A DNA stretch of 64,000 nucleotides from Diplolepis rosae (lineage: Eukaryota; Arthropoda; Insecta; Hymenoptera; Diplolepididae): positions 11,469,501-11,533,500 of the forward strand of contig JAPYXD010000677.1 in assembly GCA_030998225.1 (NCBI GenBank), written 5' to 3'. This document shows, piece after piece, positions 38,101-50,158 of this stretch (position 1 is the stretch's first letter; the number at the start of each line of letters is the position of its first letter). The notes below the pieces were generated by a model. That model did not search any database. It saw nothing but the letters and a program-made list of their open reading frames with translations, and was not told where the DNA came from. The position numbers were made by a program, and so were the translations under genes.

Positions 38101-41100
38101 CTTGGGAGGTGGCCTTGATTGGCGCGAGCCTATCGTAGGTGTTTCGATTGACGACAGTAGTGGATTCGGAAGTACGTTGCGTTTGTCTTGAAAAGCCAAC
38201 ACTTCCGTCTTCCAGGTTTTGCAGTGTCAAAACACTTCTCTGACTCGAGAGGACATTTGGATTGACCGAGGCGAGCTGATAAGTACCGTCAGGTTTGCAA
38301 ACAATCTGTAGTTGTTCGGAACCAATAGGAACCGAGGTAGTTGTCGTTCCCGAAGGCGAAGGAGACTTTTTTGGTGACTGACTCTGACCGGTTCGCTGGT
38401 TGTTAATCGCTCTAGGACTATCGGGCTCGAGAGTTGAAGCGTTAGTCGAGTCGGATGGAGATGCGTCCGGAGGTTGATTGGCCTCTTCTCCGACGTCGTG
38501 CAAAGATGACGACCTCGGTGGAGGGGTCTGACCTGCCGGGCTCATCCCCACGCCGCTGTCGTGACCGCCTGAGGAAGGTGTACCAGGTAACTGAATGTTT
38601 CCTGCAATGCTGGTGGATCGGTTTCTCGGTGGCGTATTACCGCTATTGCCCGACACGGAGTTGGGACTCTGTGGAATATTTCTGGAAAGTTGTACGACGT
38701 TGACCGTGGACTGAACCCTCGGAGGAACCATCATGTCCAACGAGTTCAGCCCAGGCACGTTTTTAGCCAGTATATCAGAATCCCTAACCGCCTGTGCAAG
38801 AATATCGAACTTGGTCTTACCCAAGTTGGACTTGACGGAACATCCCCGTCCTCGTCCGTTCACGGATCCCACGTTGCTGTTGACACTGCCGTTCCTCCGC
38901 TTCTGGTAGTTATTGATTGGGTTCTTGTTCTGTGAAAAGGGTATAGTTTTCTGAATATTCATCAACTTGCTGGTGAGGTCACTTCTGCTAAACTGCTTTT
39001 TTGATGGCTTCCCTTTCCTGTCCACCTCGTCGGCCCTAGTGAGAACAATCTTTGGATTTAGATTCAAAGTACTGAGCATTGGAGCAAACTTGGTGGGACT
39101 ATTTGAATTTTGATTCAAGTTATTATTATCTTTATTCTTATTTAAAAGGTTTTTTTGCAAGATTTGTGAGATTTGCCTCGATTTCTTGGCGTTTTTTGGT
39201 CTGAACATTCTAAGGGACTTAAGAACAGCCGGGTCGCTTCTCTTTTCGGTGATGATGAGCGGTGCCGCCGCAGTATAAGCAGAACCTTTGATAGTCTCTC
39301 GCTTGTTTTCATCGAGATCAGCGGAAAAGAGAGTAATAATGTCATTGCTACTGACGTCAGAGCCACTCGCGTCTTCCGCGGGATGCCGAATGGTTTCGTT
39401 AACTAACATATGAAAATGCGTCATCGTTAATTTCGACTTATCGCGTTTTTTACTTTTTTCTTTACCACAACTCTTACTAGATTTTTTTGATTCTTGTCTG
39501 AACCCATCGCTGCCTAAACTATCGGTTTGACTGTCTTGAGTATTCGTATCACTATCTGAGACCGACATAGTTCTATTTCTAAAATGTTTTGCTTTATTTT
39601 CAGTACTATCGTAGTCGCTTTCCGAAGTCACCAATCTGTGAGTTTTCCTCGGTCGTCCTGGCCTCCTAACCTGGACTAAACTCTCACTATCGGAATCTGT
39701 TGTATCATCTAAGCTGCGTCTCGCTGTGGTCCTCTTGTAGTTTCCAGCAGGCTGAAAACTTCCAAATTGTTCTGAATTGTCGGAAGGAATGTCGGCCCAC
39801 TGCTCGTACCCTTTCTCGATGCCGAAGAATTCATCCTTGGATTCATCTTCTGACGGCCAATTCTTGAACTGAGAATAGTCTATATTGAGATACTTAAGTT
39901 CCTTGTTCGTATTACGCATTTCCTCTGCATTTTCGAGGTATCTCTCGCAGAGAGTGTTCAACTCCTTCCAATCCAAAACCCAACTGAGCATATGATACCT
40001 GGGACTGCTGAGTACTACGGCTAGATCATCACAAAGTTGCGGCGACAAACCTAGTTTTTCCGCATCTAATACCTGATTTGGCACAGATTTTTCATCATAA
40101 TTGGCCGAACCTGTTACAGCTTCGCCTTTAATTAAAATCAAAGCATCTAAAGTCCTCTCAATGTTGGCCGATTCTGGTGATTTGCTACGCGGGAGTTCAA
40201 TACCAGTAAATTCACCGCAGTGAAAACAAAGTTCTCCTTTAGGTCCTTCCGAAGATGGATCTCTTTTTGGATGTAAATTACACTTTTGGATTCCTAAACC
40301 ACCACTTTTATTCGGTGATTTGAGAATGTTTATGAGTATTTCATCTGTGTGCTGGAAGCTCTTACTCGACCCACTTTGGAATTCAATGTTCTTTCTTCTC
40401 GCTTGAGCAGTAGTAGTTGCACATATCGACGATAAAGTAGATGATAACTTTGAAATTTTGACGATATTCTCTAGTTTATTATTTTCAAACTTTTCCATTG
40501 TAGGACTCATTCTTTCCTCTTTAATCTCACTTAACGGGCTCTCAGGCGTCCTCTGAAACCTATCGATTTCTTCATCATCATTGACTGTTTCAGAGTCATG
40601 TTTGGTCTTTCCGCAAGCAACAGCAATCTCTTTTATTCGATCGAAACACTCTCTTGTGGGGTGTAACGAAAATGCTGTCAATACGCATTCTCTGGCTATG
40701 CCAATATTACTAACAACAAAGTCGGCTAATCTTAAAAATTGCACACTCAACCGCTTAGCTGTTTCTCGAACTTTTTCCTTGTCTGCTTTCGATTTCTGAT
40801 TTTCTAACTCATTCATATCTGTCGTCAGGGCTCTGATGTACAACTCGATGACAAGAGGCTTGACGTTATCTCCAAACTGTAAAAAGAAAGTGAAATATAA
40901 GTGTGTAAATCAACTAAAGAAAAAGTTTACAGAACTCTAAAATAAAAAGTTGAAAACACTCACGTGCTTCATAAGTACAGCGCACACAATGTAAATATGT
41001 TGAGCACTCTCTGCAGGTTCAATTAATTTTCGAATCATTCCTGGCAACATTGACGCATTGTCTTTCAATTTTGAGTGCAGCAAGGCCCAGGAATTCAAAA

Positions 41101-44100
41101 TTTGTTCAAGTGTATTTGCACCAGTTTCAGAAACAGGGCGAACCATTCCTACAGTGACAAGGTACTGTACAACCAATTCGGCTGCTTTTGTAGAATTCTT
41201 CCAAACTCTCGCTGTTCCATATTTTGTAGGTTTCTCACCACTTAGTCTCTGAACGAGTTCGAGCGCGTCTTCTAAATCCATTAATGTTAACTACAGAAGA
41301 AACAAAAGATTATTTTTAAGTATTATCAAAATATGAATGGAGAAAGTTTTAGTTTGTAAAGGATGAAGAATATATTTTACTTGAATATATATACAGGGTG
41401 TACCAGAAAGATCGGGAAACCTGAATACTTTGGAAACCGTTAAGTTTAACAAAAAATGATTCTAACAAAAGTTGTAGAGTTCTTTGAGAAGTATGTGACG
41501 ATGACCTTGAGTTTACTATAACTAAATTATTCGAAGGTCATTTTTTGTCAAACTTAACGGTTTCCAAAATATTCAGGTGTACCGATTTTTCTGGTACACC
41601 ATGTATATCAATAATATTGCGAATTATTTAAGACACTAATAATACTTACTTGAGCGAAAATATCTTGCGTGCGCTTCAGTTTGTACATGAGAACAATGTA
41701 CACGTCAATCATGTATTGAATGTGGTGAACTTCCGAAACAGAACGCAACCCATCGCTCCTCCTAAGCGAACGAACACATGCAGCGGCGAGGTTGACCGCT
41801 ATGTCCTCACAGCGGTCCTCACAAAGTATCTTCAACCTCATCGTTAATAACTCACCTTTTTCCGAACAGCAGAACTCTGTAAAACAAATCTAAATTATTA
41901 CAATATACTTAAATCCGATAAATATTTCAAAAAGCCTTAAAAATTCTTGAAATATAAAATTTGAATCACGTAGACTAGAATTTGTATAAACTTTTAAAAA
42001 CAAGATTGTTTCAAATAAAAACAAAAAATCACGAAAGTTTAATAATAAATTAGCAATACATTTGGAAGAAGGTCACGTTAGTAATAACTTAAATGATTGA
42101 TAATATCGTATATGTAATAATAATTAGAATCGAAAACAAAACTATTACCTTCTTCATGTTCGGGGTCTGGTTGTCCGTTAAGTATTTTCTCGAGTGCAGG
42201 TTTTGACCATGGATTTTGCACTAATTCTACCAGGGTTGTACACCTGGAAGCTGTTGAATGGTGTCCCAGGTGATTCGCGCACCTCTGCAGTGTTACGCTG
42301 AGGTGCGTCTTCGTTGCAGGTTGCAGCTTCGGCCACTCCCCGCGCAATACTAATGTCAACGTGTGCCTAAAACGGAAAATTAGATCGCTTTAGTTTCTTC
42401 CAAAGTGATTAAACTATTACAATATTCAGCCCTCAAAAATAGGGTTTGAAGGAAGTAAATAATAGTGAACTGATAAATGTCAGAAGGAATGATGCTTACT
42501 TGTGGGCCCATTCTATGAGAGACAGAGTTGTCTCTGGGCTTGCCGCAGGGATAAAATTGGTGACATGCTCCCAGGCGGACAGAAGTGCATTCACCTTGTC
42601 GCCGTATTTCTTTTTGCTGTCACTCAATGTTGCTTCAAGCCCCTGAAACCAATAAATAGTGCAAAAATTACGCAAGGTTCAAGAAAGTTTCAAACCTAGA
42701 ATGTAATGATCTGCTAAGAAAAATTAAATAGCTCTCAAATTGATATTAATTTATTATGTCAATAATCTAAATAATGATTTAATTTTTTTAATTTAGTTTT
42801 TACTGATTCAAAATTGAAATCTTACAATTAATATTAAAATAAGTTAAAACCTGTTTATTATAAAAACCATTTTAAACGTTTTCAGAAGAAAATATGAATA
42901 AAAAAGGCAGATTTTATAAAACGAGAAATCTGAATATGACAAAATAATAGACTCAAATATTTGTAATGTGATCATGCGAGATTGTTTAAACATAAATTAT
43001 GACTTTTATTTTCAATTCAAAGCATAAGCAAAATAAACATTTAAAAAAATCTGCTGAAAAAAATTTAATTACTTATAAACAAACACTTAAGATGATTCTA
43101 AATTAAACATCGTAACCCTAATTTTGAATCCACTAAAGTCGTCTTCTTTTCCACTCAAGAACAATTGAGGTTATGTCACTTATAACTTAATATGCTTCAT
43201 ATATATAATATGTTTACATTTATAACATCTGTAGGTCTAAACATCCACCAAACATTTATAACATATATTTTAAAAGCATTGAAGTAATTAAATTAAATTT
43301 TAAAATTAAAATATAAGCTTTAAGCCACGTGTCAAATATTCATAATAGATTTCCATATAGGTTATGGTTAACCCAGATAAAACCTGATTATCTCATATAC
43401 CTTATATTTCTTGATTTTCCTGCCTTCAGCAATAAAAATATCATCCATTATTCATGTACGAAATTGTTGCCTTATTTTTGAAAGAACTATTTGCAATTTG
43501 GAATAATTATAAACTTTATAACATTTTTTAAGTTTACGACAAAAGTAATATGTAAGGAGAATACTGAAAATTAAAAAATAAAAGTCTATCATAAAAATGC
43601 ATTAAATTGCGAAATTCACAGATAATTCTTGAATTACAATTATGAAATTTTATGAATGAAGACAGAAGGCCACTTAATAAAATACAATCGTTTGTTTGTT
43701 TGTTTACTCCGGCATGTGCGCTGTACCTCAAGATAAATTTAAGGATGAGGCCTATTAATAAGGTTACTCACATTCCTAATACATTTTTCAGTCATAGTAT
43801 TTCTTCTTATTTAACTCAATACTGTCCCGACCTTTTGAAAATTCCATCTAAGCAAGAACACGGCCCACACGAGGATTTATCAAGATTTTCACTATTTTTA
43901 CAAATCACATATATAACAAGGGTAGCTTGGTGAGTCGAAAGGTGCTGCCACCTGGCAGGTAAATTTTTAAATTTCCAAAGGGCTTCTTAATTAGAAGTAT
44001 ATAATTTTATTAGTTAGAAATGTTAAGGGTGTATTATAGAGTAGTCACGAAACATAAAAATCCTTTTCTCAGAAAATGTATCCAAAATTTCTTCATTTAA

Positions 44101-47100
44101 GCATATCAATTTTGTGAAAAACCACCATCGTAAATTTTCATGAAAATTTCATGATTTATCGAATGAAATAAAAAATTTTAATAGGAATTATTAAAATCAA
44201 TCACATCAAAATGATTATTTCTTTGAAACAATTAAAATTAATAAAGAATTCAGTTTAAATTTAAATAATTTGAAATCTGATGAACCTTTACAAATTATGG
44301 ACAATAAATCTTCTCTGAAGTATCTTGTAGTAAGCAGATACGTAAAAAGGGAAGATTGAAAGTAATGCAATTGGTCAACTAAACTATAGTATTTATTCAA
44401 GTGCTGAACGTGATAAAGCCAGTGCAGGAATTTCAATCTAAATGCAGAAAGAGGGTTAAATAGTGATGCACGTGCCATTCTCCGCTTTACAGGAAGTGCT
44501 GGGTAAAGATTTTTTACACATTAATGGAAAGTCACATATTGACTACCATTCATCTCAAGAACACTGTTAAAATCTCTCTTTTTCTGAAACTTCATTCAAA
44601 AAAATATCCATAATCATTATCTCAAGTGAATTGTTAATTACATTAGGACTGCAATTTCAATTAATGTTAATTTAAAATCAGCTTTAAACATAGCTTTACA
44701 CATTAATAAGATAATATCATATATAAACAAATTGGAGCAATTTAACATCACTTTCCTGCAACTTCTACTATAAAATTTCAAATATGAATTTTATAAATGG
44801 AAATGAAAAATCAGAATAGATAATAAAATATGATTCGTTCGACGTAATTGAAAGGATAAACATTTTTTACGGAAAATTTTAAAACTTCAATGAAACGTAA
44901 AAATATTGTTATAGATATTTTCTGAGTAGTCTTTCAAATTTCAATTTATTTAATCGATTTATTCATGGATGAACCAAAATGTAAGAACTTCTTTAAAGTT
45001 TTTAGTAACGAAGATGGGTCTCTGAACTTTAAGAACAAGTTCGACTGTATTTACAGGAAGTTCAAGTTGTATTCAAAAGACTTGCAATTTGTTTGAGAGT
45101 TTCTCAATCAAGTCTCTCTAAGTGAATTTCAGAAATATAAATGTAAAATTTAACTTTCGTTTTTAATTATATTAAAGACCAATCGTAACTACTCAATTAA
45201 ATAAAAAATACAGTGAAGGTCTAAAGCAATTTGTCTGAAAATTATTCATGGCATCAGGATTAAATATATTTTCCTAGGGACAAAAGAATTTATAAATTCT
45301 TTAGAGAATGCTTAACTCTTATAAACGGGACTGCCTGATGTGAACTTCCCATTTTGCGGGACGTCAGTCCTCTGTAAGAAAATGAGGGAAAACGTAATAA
45401 AAGATATTGAGGAGGAATAGAATATTAAAAACGGAACTTGAAAGAGAAAAATAGAAGAAAACATTTTAAAGACTTCTCGTCCGCATGACAGACATAGTTT
45501 CTGTAGTGATTTCTCCAGGGATCGTTTCCATCGACCCAAGTATTTTCTTACGACGTAAGCAGTGTGGAATTTCTGAATTAACACTTTTTTGGGTACCTAA
45601 TTTTTCAAATCATAAAGAGAATACAGATTCACTTGCGCCCTTTTAAAAGAGAGAAAAAACGACTAAGATAAAAAAAATTAACTAAACTTGATTATAAAAA
45701 AAAAAAACTATTCTACTTTAACTATTGCAAACTCTGTTTTTCAATGATTTACAAGGCTTTCATGCGTGTATTGCAATGACTTATGTTATTATAAAAAAGT
45801 AAATAATTGCATTCTCGAAGTCTTTGAAATAACGACTTTTTCAGTATTATATTCTATTCATCATTGCAATTCTGGAAAATGCTTTACAGTCTCTTTGGTC
45901 GAAAATCCACCAAATCCGCAATAATACAAAAATCTTTACCCGATTATTCTAGCTTTCAAATCTTTTACTTTTCATGTTCTCAAATTTTCTAATTCAACAA
46001 ATCTATATTTAAATTTTAGGTCGTATTACATTAATTCTGATCACATTCTACGCAAGATATTTAATTTTTTGAAAAATCGTTCTTTTTATCGTCCAGTATT
46101 ATAAACAGAAATTTCTACATCCAGAATAGGGTTTTTCAAGAGAACAGGAATGTGACAAATTATAAAAGGAAGTCCTTGTAAGGAAGCTTTTGTAAATAAA
46201 AAAACAAGCTATTTTTATAAAAGAAGTGTTGTACGTCTCAGTATGTTCATTTTTTTACGTTATTCTCCTTTCAAACTTCATTTGTAACACTTGAAGAGCG
46301 AAAAGCACGCGAGCGAAGAGTAAACTGAGACAATCGAAATTTATTATTCCCTTCTGCTGCCTTTCAAGCTTTCCAATCGTTAAAATCACACTAACTCTTA
46401 AACAGGATTCGTAAGCTCATCTGGTCACTAGCTACTTTCCAAAGTCTGCATCCTTACTTTCACCAACTTTAGCCATTAGCAACGACTTTTCTCGCTTTGC
46501 TGAAATGATTTTTCTTCAAAAATTCTCTTTACGTTGCCTTAAAAGCCTTCATACATGTGATAATCAAATAAGCCTACACGAGCATAAAAATAAAATACGT
46601 AATCACAAATTTTATATGTACAATAACATTTTTACTTATTCAGATTCGTTCATAGAATAAATTAAGGTAGTTGAGTCATGTTTTATGAAAGAAAAATTAT
46701 TATTTTTCATTGAAAAAATTTAAAACTTACGGAAATTAATACTTTTTATAATGTTTCTTATAATAGAACTTTTCCTTACTATCGCTCCATATAAACTTTT
46801 TAAAAATAATTGGATTTTCAAGAATCATGGCTTATTTTTTCGGGGAAAAAATTCTATACAGCTCTACTGTTTCTAATTTTGAAAAGAAATAAAAAATCCT
46901 CAAATCTAGCTATTTAAAAAAATGTTTTTTTTAAAAAAGGAATCTTTGAATGATTTCAGCCATTTAAATTTTATTTTCAAAATTGGATACAGTCAAGTTG
47001 TAGAAAATATTTTGAAAAATTGGTGAAAAACGATAGTAAGGAAATATTCGATTACAAAAAATACTATTAAAAGTATTATTTTTCGTAAGTTTATGAATTT

Positions 47101-48273
47101 TTTCATTTAAAACAATGTTTTTTTGATAATTCACGATCCATAACGTCATTTTTAGTCATAAAATCATAGAAAAATTTTCATTTTCAGAGATCGGATTTTT
47201 GGCACAACTACCTTAAAGTTCAAGTATGAAATAAGTATTTATACTTGTTTGTGCCGTTTATCCACACCTTTTCAAACTTTATCGTCTTAATTTTTTTTGA
47301 GGTCATGGATCACCCAAATATTCCTACCTTATCTGCATTTCAGTTCCGTTCCATCCAAAATAAGATACCAAGTTCAGAATTTGTGAAATTATATAAAATG
47401 CTCTAATGATCTGAACATAAATATTTATAATCATAAAAATAAATAAATTTTGAAAAAAAGCTTTTCTCTAATTATATAAAATTTAGGACCAGACAGACCT
47501 ATTTCAATGCATTTTAATCAATTTCATAAATCTTCAACTTGGTACCATATTTTGCATGGAAATCGTATTACAAGAATTGGAATGCCTTTAAGGTAGGAAT
47601 TTTATGTACTTACAGTTTTGAACCTTCATTGAACGATGAAAAATATTTTTTTTTTTTTGGAAACTAAATGATTGATTTTTTTCTCATTAAATTAAAAAGT
47701 AGCGTATATTTAATAACAGAATTTATATTTGAAATGCTCTAAATATAGGTATAATAATTAATTTATTTTTTAAAGAAAAAATTTTGTCATCGTTCAGTGA
47801 ATGTTCAAAACTGTAAGTACATGGAATCTTTGGGTGATCCATGGCCATAGGTCCATTATGTAAACAAGAATAGATTTTTAGTTTTTCAAAAAACTTTTCT
47901 ACAATAATGAATATTTTTGGCTGAAACTTCAAGACATGACAAAGGACATATTAACTGAGGGTTACGAACTTTAATTTGTTTTAGAGCCGGTCGATCTACC
48001 TTTTAATATATCTCAGATAAATTTATCACATAAGATTAATCATGCGATAAATTGATCTGGAAATTATCAGAAGCTTGGTTCAACAGACCCTTAAACAATA
48101 AAAATAATGTCGGTAAAACAGAAATTTATTTAAGGGGAAAACTAAAATACTTTCCGTGATCACGGGACCCATTTACGCCGTGCCCTTGAATGATAATTTC
48201 GCAACAACCCAATGAATAGTAAAATGAATAAATGTGTTCTTACCACGCACGACTTTTGGATGTGCGAAGACAT
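32147..48273 (-). CDS. ZNF292/RLF-family N-terminal region protein without zinc fingers, AT-hook bearing
   Basis: Minus-strand coding exons in reading order: 48273-48244, 42642-42500, 42366-42149, 41876-41650, 41290-40964, 40876-35425, 33963-32147. They sum to 8214 nt (2737 aa plus TAG), with matching phases. Residues 1 to about 620 follow the N-terminal region of vertebrate ZNF292 and RLF in order: PWSKPALEKILNGQP, then GELLTMRLKIL...AVNLAAAC, then DALELVQRLSGE, AWALL-like helices, VIELYIRAL, and finally CDDLAVVL...VLDWKELNTLC. An AT-hook core (RRPGRPRK) lies near residue 717. The rest is Ser/Thr/Gln-rich, with a conserved-looking block (DEKTAQRIYAILTQYAEQL, near 1654), a short coiled coil (QRELLVQRAERKNAALEREL) and a basic C-terminus (KKKSVKLDHKIKKR). 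No C2H2 finger was found. A chromatin or transcription role is inferred. The start ATG follows an in-frame TGA, and an upstream frame overlaps it. No gene name is assigned. Confidence 0.72.
33964..35424 (-). other. Last intron of the ZNF292/RLF-like gene
   Basis: Donor CTCG then GTAAGAAT at 35424 and acceptor TTTTATAG at 33964. Phase 1 on both sides. It holds a short family A-like palindrome at 34826-35032 and a small (TA)n run near 34443. The open frame can read through the donor as far as 35300, so intron retention would add about 40 residues before a stop. Confidence 0.75.
34826..35032. mobile_element. Short family A-like palindrome in the last intron
   Basis: Left end CCCATGAACCAATCGGACCA and right end GATTCATGGCCTTAA are inverted, diverged versions of the family A ends. 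The interior mirrors GATAATTGCAATTA with TAATTGCAACTACC. It is about 207 bp, shorter than the 360-bp copies. The left TTAA has decayed to TTAG. The same short form recurs at 53592-53816. Confidence 0.6.
41392..41606. mobile_element. MITE with CAGGGTGTACCAGAAA ends (mariner-like TA site)
   Basis: The left end ATACAGGGTGTACCAGAAAG and right end TTTCTGGTACACCATGTAT are inverted repeats next to TA. A second inner pair, GGAAACCGTTAAGTTT and its mirror AAACTTAACGGTTTCC, makes the element fold on itself. About 215 bp, no coding capacity. It sits inside an intron of the ZNF292/RLF-like gene. The TA flank and end style suggest the Tc1/mariner group. Confidence 0.65.
46662..47216. mobile_element. Family G palindromic element (TTAA-flanked)
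   Basis: The left end TTAAGGTAGTTGAGTCATG and right end GGCACAACTACCTTAA are inverted, each bounded by TTAA. The interior mirrors TTACGGAAATTAATAC with TATTATTTTTCGTAAG, and CTTACTATCG with CGATAGTAAG. About 555 bp, no coding capacity. A non-autonomous TTAA-targeting element. Confidence 0.65.
47300..47850. mobile_element. Family D element, interrupted by a nested palindrome
   Basis: The left end reads GGTCATGGATCACCCAAATA then TTCCTACCTT. The right end, TCTTTGGGTGATCCATGGCC, is its inverted counterpart. The interior carries a family D landmark (TTAGGACCAGACAGACCTAT) also seen near 51190 and 52200. Between AAGGTAGGAAT (47599) and GAATCTTTGGG (47824) a separate palindrome of about 219 bp has inserted. 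Confidence 0.6.
47604..47822. mobile_element. Palindromic element nested in family D
   Basis: The ends ATGTACTTACAGTTTTGAAC and GTTCAAAACTGTAAGTACAT are perfect inverted repeats over these bases. Inner mirrored blocks are CATTGAACGATGA and TCATCGTTCAGTGAATG. About 219 bp, with a T-rich centre. It splits the family D right end. Confidence 0.6.
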
Positions 48274-48632
48274 TCAGAGGGGTGTCGAACGCAGAAGTGG
48301 TTTAGGTACGGAAGCCACTGAAGATAAGGAAGCGATAGTGGCACTGAGTAATAGTAGCTGCAGTTGATTGTCGGCGATAACAAAGAGTGCAACTCCTCTC
48401 TAGTCGTCCTGAATCGAGGACCAGAGCACCTTGTAGGAGCAGTAGGGGCAGGACTCGTGGCGGACATCAGCAACCTCACCCAGTTCTTACTACGGAGGCG
48501 ATGTCCTCCCTCGAGACCGCCTCTAGCTCTCTCTAGCTCTCCAGATGATCTTTTCTTACTATTATAACTCTCTTCCAATCTTTGATTTTGCTCACTACGA
48601 TGACCACACCACCGGCTTCTGAGTCTGTATCC
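48244..48632 (-). promoter_or_regulatory. 5' leader exon with translation start and overlapping upstream ORF
   Basis: This GC-richer block runs from an acceptor (TTTATTTGCAG at 48633) to the donor at 48243. The main ATG is at 48273-48271, directly after an in-frame TGA, and encodes MSSHIQKSCV before the splice. Another ATG at 48467-48465 opens an 80-codon frame in a different phase. That frame crosses the splice and stops at 42624 in the next exon, so it overlaps the main start. Because an acceptor precedes this exon, at least one more noncoding exon, and the promoter, should lie further upstream. Confidence 0.55.
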
Positions 48633-48695
48633 TCTGCAAATAAAAAAACGTCGTTAAAATTTTGATAGATTGACATATTTTGAATTTCAACTCCC

Positions 48696-48860
48696 TTAAG
48701 GCCATCGACCAACCGGATCACGTTAATAGATTCCTACTTTAACGGCATTTCAATTTGTGTAACCCCATTTCTATTAAAAAATAAGATAGGTAACTGAAAA
48801 TTTGTAGAATTAAATAAAATACATTAATATAGGTCTCTGGTCATAAATTTGTATAATCAA
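48696..48860. mobile_element. Family D fragment
   Basis: The left end reads TTAAGGCCATCGACCAACC, followed by GATTCCTAC and CATTTCAATTTGTG as in other D copies. It fades near 48860 with the GGTCTCTGGTCATAAATTTG landmark. The right half is missing. Confidence 0.45.
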
Positions 48861-49129
48861 CCACATCAGCTGATGAATTGAGTCCCATACGTATAGATTT
48901 TTTCCCCACATTAAAAATTTTAAGTTGAAATAAAGTGGGGAAATTTTGGAAAATGATTAGAAAGTAGGAATAAAACGTTATGGCAAAAGCGTTGAGTGTA
49001 GAAAGAAAAAAAGTTTTATAATTCCCACAGAAATACCAACACACATAACCTCGTAAATTACCTGTTAATATGGTTTAGTACCTGCAGTACGACGAATTTT
49101 AGAGCGATAATCTATTTCCTGTGGAAATG

Positions 49130-49350
49130 GCGTTACAGAGCTGTAATTGCCGATAACACTCAGTTTTATTTTCTCAAAAATAAACTTTTTGTAAAATTTT
49201 TACTAAAACAAAGTTAACAGACGATACTTACCGTCTTTTATTACGTGCTTCCAATTTCCAAGTAGTTATATTAGAAAAAAAAAAAGTTATCTTACATGGT
49301 TCGATTAGCCTATGAATTTGGTCACGTGACCCGGTTGATCCATGGTTTTA
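49130..49350. mobile_element. Family A right-half fragment
   Basis: The right portion of a family A copy: GTTAACAGACGATAC, then GTTATCTTACATGG, GGTCACGTGACC and GTTGATCCATGG ending in TTTTAAA. The left terminal repeat is absent. Directly next to it, starting inside the same TTTTAAA, is a family D copy. Confidence 0.5.
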
Positions 49351-49575
49351 AAGCCATGGATCACCCGAAGATTCCTGCATCACAAAAATATATTTTTATA
49401 ATCATTTAACTTCTTTTCGAAATTTGTTTTATAATATTATAAACATTCATTATTATTAATGATTATTATTAAATTTCACAAATTTCTAACTCGATATCTC
49501 ATTTTGCATAGAAATAAGGTTACAAAAATTGAAATGCCGATATGGTAGGCATTTTTTGGCGATCCATGGCCTTAT
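49346..49575. mobile_element. Family D element, short copy
   Basis: The left end GCCATGGATCACCCGAAGAT and right end GGCGATCCATGGCCTTA are inverted repeats. The interior has the D landmark TTTGCATAGAAATAAGG and CAAAAATTGAAATGCC. About 230 bp; internal sequence present in longer D copies is missing. Confidence 0.55.
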
Positions 49576-49896
49576 AAGTTTATACTCCAAAGGGAACTTC
49601 ACTAAATTAAACCACTTTCCTTCATTTCCACTCAAACTTGACTCATTGTTTTGAACCGATGAGCACTTCTAAATTCAAACTTCTCATCAACGACAGGAGA
49701 ATTAAATGCCAATACAATTCGAGAAACTTGCAGGATTTTGGAGCAGACTGCGCTAATTAAACTTTACTGTGAGGGAATTTTGAGTCTGATTAAGTTTGGA
49801 GCAGATTTTACAATTGCTAGGATTGTAGTTATGGTTTTTCTAAATTATTCAAAAATATAACTGAAAAAATATTTTTAATATATTTTAAAATCTAGC

Positions 49897-50158
49897 AACC
49901 AATCCAGAAAACGTTTTAAATCTTGTTCGATACAAATCGGCTGAAAATTAATCCGACTTAATCCAAGACTTTAAACCGAATGAATCCGAGCTCGGAATAA
50001 TACAGATTAATTCGAATTAATTCTCAACCCGACTTTGGATTTATTCGATTCAATTTGTATTGGAAACTTTTTTTTAATTCATTCGGTTTTAATTGGATTG
50101 AGTTGGATTGTCAACCGACTCGCATCGAACGAGATTCACAATGTTTTCCGGATTGGTT
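49897..50158. mobile_element. Palindromic element with AACCAATCC ends
   Basis: The left end AACCAATCCAGAAAACGTTT and right end AATGTTTTCCGGATTGGTT are inverted repeats. The interior repeats variants of AATCCGA/TCGGATT/AATTCGA in both directions, so most of the 262 bp can pair. No coding capacity and no clear target duplication. Confidence 0.55.

Larger units (their letters stand above)
42643..48243 (-). other. First coding intron of the ZNF292/RLF-like gene
   Basis: About 5.6 kb between the 10-codon first coding exon and the second. Donor CGTG then GTAAGAAC at 48243; acceptor TTGGTTTCAG at 42643. It contains a family G element (46662-47216) and a family D element with another palindrome inside it (47300-47850). 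Minus-strand open frames at 44215-44478 and 45312-45584 lie here but show no domain and are not needed to keep frame. Confidence 0.6.

Noticed and set aside
36477..39406. Plus-strand open frames opposite the large exon
   Set aside because: They are antisense shadows of the 5.4-kb minus-strand exon and lack independent splice or start context.
45312..45584. Minus-strand 90-codon frame as an extra exon of the ZNF292/RLF-like gene
   Set aside because: The exons at 48244 and 42642 already join in frame, and this frame shows no match to the family's N-terminal region.
48240..48578. 112-codon minus-strand open frame as a protein gene
   Set aside because: The frame starts at a non-ATG codon and its exit phase does not fit the next exon. 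The exon makes better sense as a leader with a 10-codon start in another phase.
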